Shown one piece after another: positions 33,432-34,593 of a stretch of DNA of 34,593 nucleotides. Within the stretch, counting starts at the first letter, position 1. Each line of letters begins with the position of its first letter. The notes below the pieces were generated by a model. The model had not been told where the DNA came from. It saw only the letters and a program-made list of their open reading frames with translations, and did no database searches. A program made the translations under genes and the position numbers. Origin of the DNA: Saprospiraceae bacterium (GTDB lineage Bacteria; Bacteroidota; Bacteroidia; Chitinophagales; Saprospiraceae); NCBI GenBank assembly GCA_027488855.1, contig JAIYAV010000018.1, positions 1-34,593 of the forward strand, read 5' to 3'.

Positions 33432-34489
33432 AATTAGGAGATGTAATTAAGATGGGGCACTCAAAAACCATTATCATTGACGATTCACAGGAATACACAA
33501 TAGCTGGTGTTCAATCATATGGTCAAGGTGTAGTTAATCGAAGAAATGAACTTGGGAAAAATTTAAAAATGAAAAAGTATCAAGTCATTGAGCCGAATTA
33601 CCTAATGTGGTGCAAAGTTGATACGAAAAATGGTGCATTTGGGATCACAAAAGAGGAACATAGTGGAAGCTTGGCATCTACTAATATGGCATTAGCTCAA
33701 ATTGACATTACAAAAATCAATCCAAGATTTTTAGAGCGTTTGTTTACATTTCAATTTTTTCATGGGAATATAACTCACTTATCTTCTGGTAGTACAAATA
33801 GGAAATATTTGACTCCTAAACAGCTTTGCCAACTTCTTGAAATACCTGATTTAACCAAAGAAGAGCAAGACCAGTTTATAGAATTGGTTGATCGCTTAGA
33901 GCAATTGGAAACTTCCTCCGAATTCACCCACCAACTCACCCTCCTCAAACAACTCCGCCAAGCATTTTTGCGGGAAGCGATGCAGGGTAAATTGGTAGCA
34001 CAAGACCCCCAGGATGAGCCTGCGGCGCAGTTGTTGGCAAAAATCAAGGCGGAGAAGGAGCGATTGATTGGGGAGAAAAAGATCAAAAAAGAAAAGGAAG
34101 TACCGCCGATTGGGGCAGAGGAAGTGCCGTTTGAGGTGCCGGAGGGATGGGTGTGGTGTAGATTGGGGGAGGCTGCAAATATGGTGTTTGATGGCCCATT
34201 TGGTTCTCATCTTAAAACTGCCGACTATACATCATTTGGAGTACAGGTAATAAGGCTAGAGAATTTAGGCCAAATGAAATTTATTCATGAAAAGGAAACA
34301 TTTGTAAGTTTTGAAAAATATGGGACAATTAAATCTCATGAAGTTTTTGAAGGTGATGTAATAATTGGATCGTTCCTGGCTGACGGTGTTCGATGTGTAA
34401 TTCTTCCTAAGTTACAGGGTAAAGCGATTGCAAAGGCAGATTGCTTTACCATACGTTTAAACGTGGGTTTATTTTTAGAGTATGTTTAA
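33428..34489 (+). CDS. hsdS: Type I specificity subunit, 3' end truncated by an insertion sequence
   Basis: 353 residues from the ATG at 33428, well below the usual 400-600. TRD1 (1 to about 150) begins KLGDVIKMGHSK and is notably AT-rich. The central conserved region follows: LTKEEQDQFIELVDRLEQLE and LTLLKQLRQAFLREAMQGKLV. TRD2 starts at PEGWVWCRLGEAANMVFDGPFGSHLKTADY (about 236) and ends abruptly after FTIRLN-VGLFLEYV at a TAA in GAGTATGTTTAA. The distal conserved helices are missing. From about 34476 the DNA is an IS5-family element whose transposase is read on the other strand. The product keeps one whole recognition half and could still act as a dimer, or be inactive. Confidence 0.85.
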   Translation: MKLGDVIKMGHSKTIIIDDSQEYTIAGVQSYGQGVVNRRNELGKNLKMKKYQVIEPNYLMWCKVDTKNGAFGITKEEHSGSLASTNMALAQIDITKINPRFLERLFTFQFFHGNITHLSSGSTNRKYLTPKQLCQLLEIPDLTKEEQDQFIELVDRLEQLETSSEFTHQLTLLKQLRQAFLREAMQGKLVAQDPQDEPAAQLLAKIKAEKERLIGEKKIKKEKEVPPIGAEEVPFEVPEGWVWCRLGEAANMVFDGPFGSHLKTADYTSFGVQVIRLENLGQMKFIHEKETFVSFEKYGTIKSHEVFEGDVIIGSFLADGVRCVILPKLQGKAIAKADCFTIRLNVGLFLEYV

Positions 34490-34496
34490 ATTTCAT

Positions 34497-34593
34497 TTAG
34501 TCAAATCTTGCTAAAATGATATTGATAAAAGCTAGTTGCATAAAAGCTACGGATGAAGCAGGCGTTTTCTCATAATCCTTGGCCAATCTGCGA
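34497..34593 (-). mobile_element. C-terminus of an IS5-family transposase, cut by the window edge
   Basis: The minus strand from the right edge reads RRLAKDYEKTPASSVAF then MQLAFINIILARFD and a TAA at 34499-34497. RRLAKDYE followed by a short hydrophobic helix is the C-terminal signature of IS5-family DDE transposases. The end of the element probably lies near 34476-34496, inside the hsdS second TRD; the terminal inverted repeat cannot be confirmed without the other end. The rest of the IS lies outside the window. Confidence 0.85.

Overview
The window looks like a Bacteroidota chromosome segment, most likely from the Saprospiria (Haliscomenobacter-like); that assignment is inferred. Support comes from a SusC/SusD pair under an ECF sigma/FecR switch, TTG-N20-TAnnTTTG-type promoters, DUF481 and DUF4440 exported proteins, and many nuclease-fold accessory genes (Uma2, DUF234 ATPase, Rpn-like, AAA plus PD-(D/E)XK). 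No rRNA, tRNA or CRISPR array was seen.

Left part (1-6.3 kb): a partial gene tail, a DUF4440 exported protein, a Uma2 protein, and a leftward cluster reading UPF0175 antitoxin > PIN toxin > kynureninase > DUF481 barrel. The toxin stop codon directly abuts the kynU start codon. A second Uma2 gene and an exported protein with an EF-Tu-domain-2-like barrel follow. The gaps hold two gene relics, a copy of a glycosyltransferase C-terminus and a fragment of an ATPase_2-type gene.

Middle (6.3-12.3 kb): a WaaE-like family 2 glycosyltransferase; a rightward two-gene molybdenum hydroxylase operon ([2Fe-2S] subunit plus Tat-exported molybdopterin subunit) with its own promoter and terminator; then an ATPase_2/DUF234 gene converging on an Rpn-like nuclease gene.

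Polysaccharide utilisation locus (12.4-26.2 kb, all leftward): ECF sigma > FecR > SusC with an STN signalling domain > SusD > heparinase II/III-like lyase > GH43-like propeller > LamG protein > second heparinase II/III-like lyase > lipoprotein. The set suggests uptake and lysis of a uronic-acid-containing polysaccharide. No sulfatase or unsaturated-uronyl hydrolase lies inside the window. Two large palindromic elements divide the locus: a long inverted repeat between fecR and susC, and a doublet of self-complementary arms between the susD terminator and the first lyase gene.

Right part (26.4-34.6 kb): an AAA plus PD-(D/E)XK gene, small hypotheticals, a truncated gene remnant beside a 19-bp direct repeat, then a type I restriction-modification operon hsdR-hsdM-hsdS. 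hsdS stops early in its second target-recognition domain, exactly where an IS5-family element begins; the C-terminus of its transposase is readable on the minus strand at the window edge. The most distinctive observations are the IS-truncated hsdS, the palindromic elements partitioning the PUL, and the gene relics. I did not find a clearly new multi-gene system.
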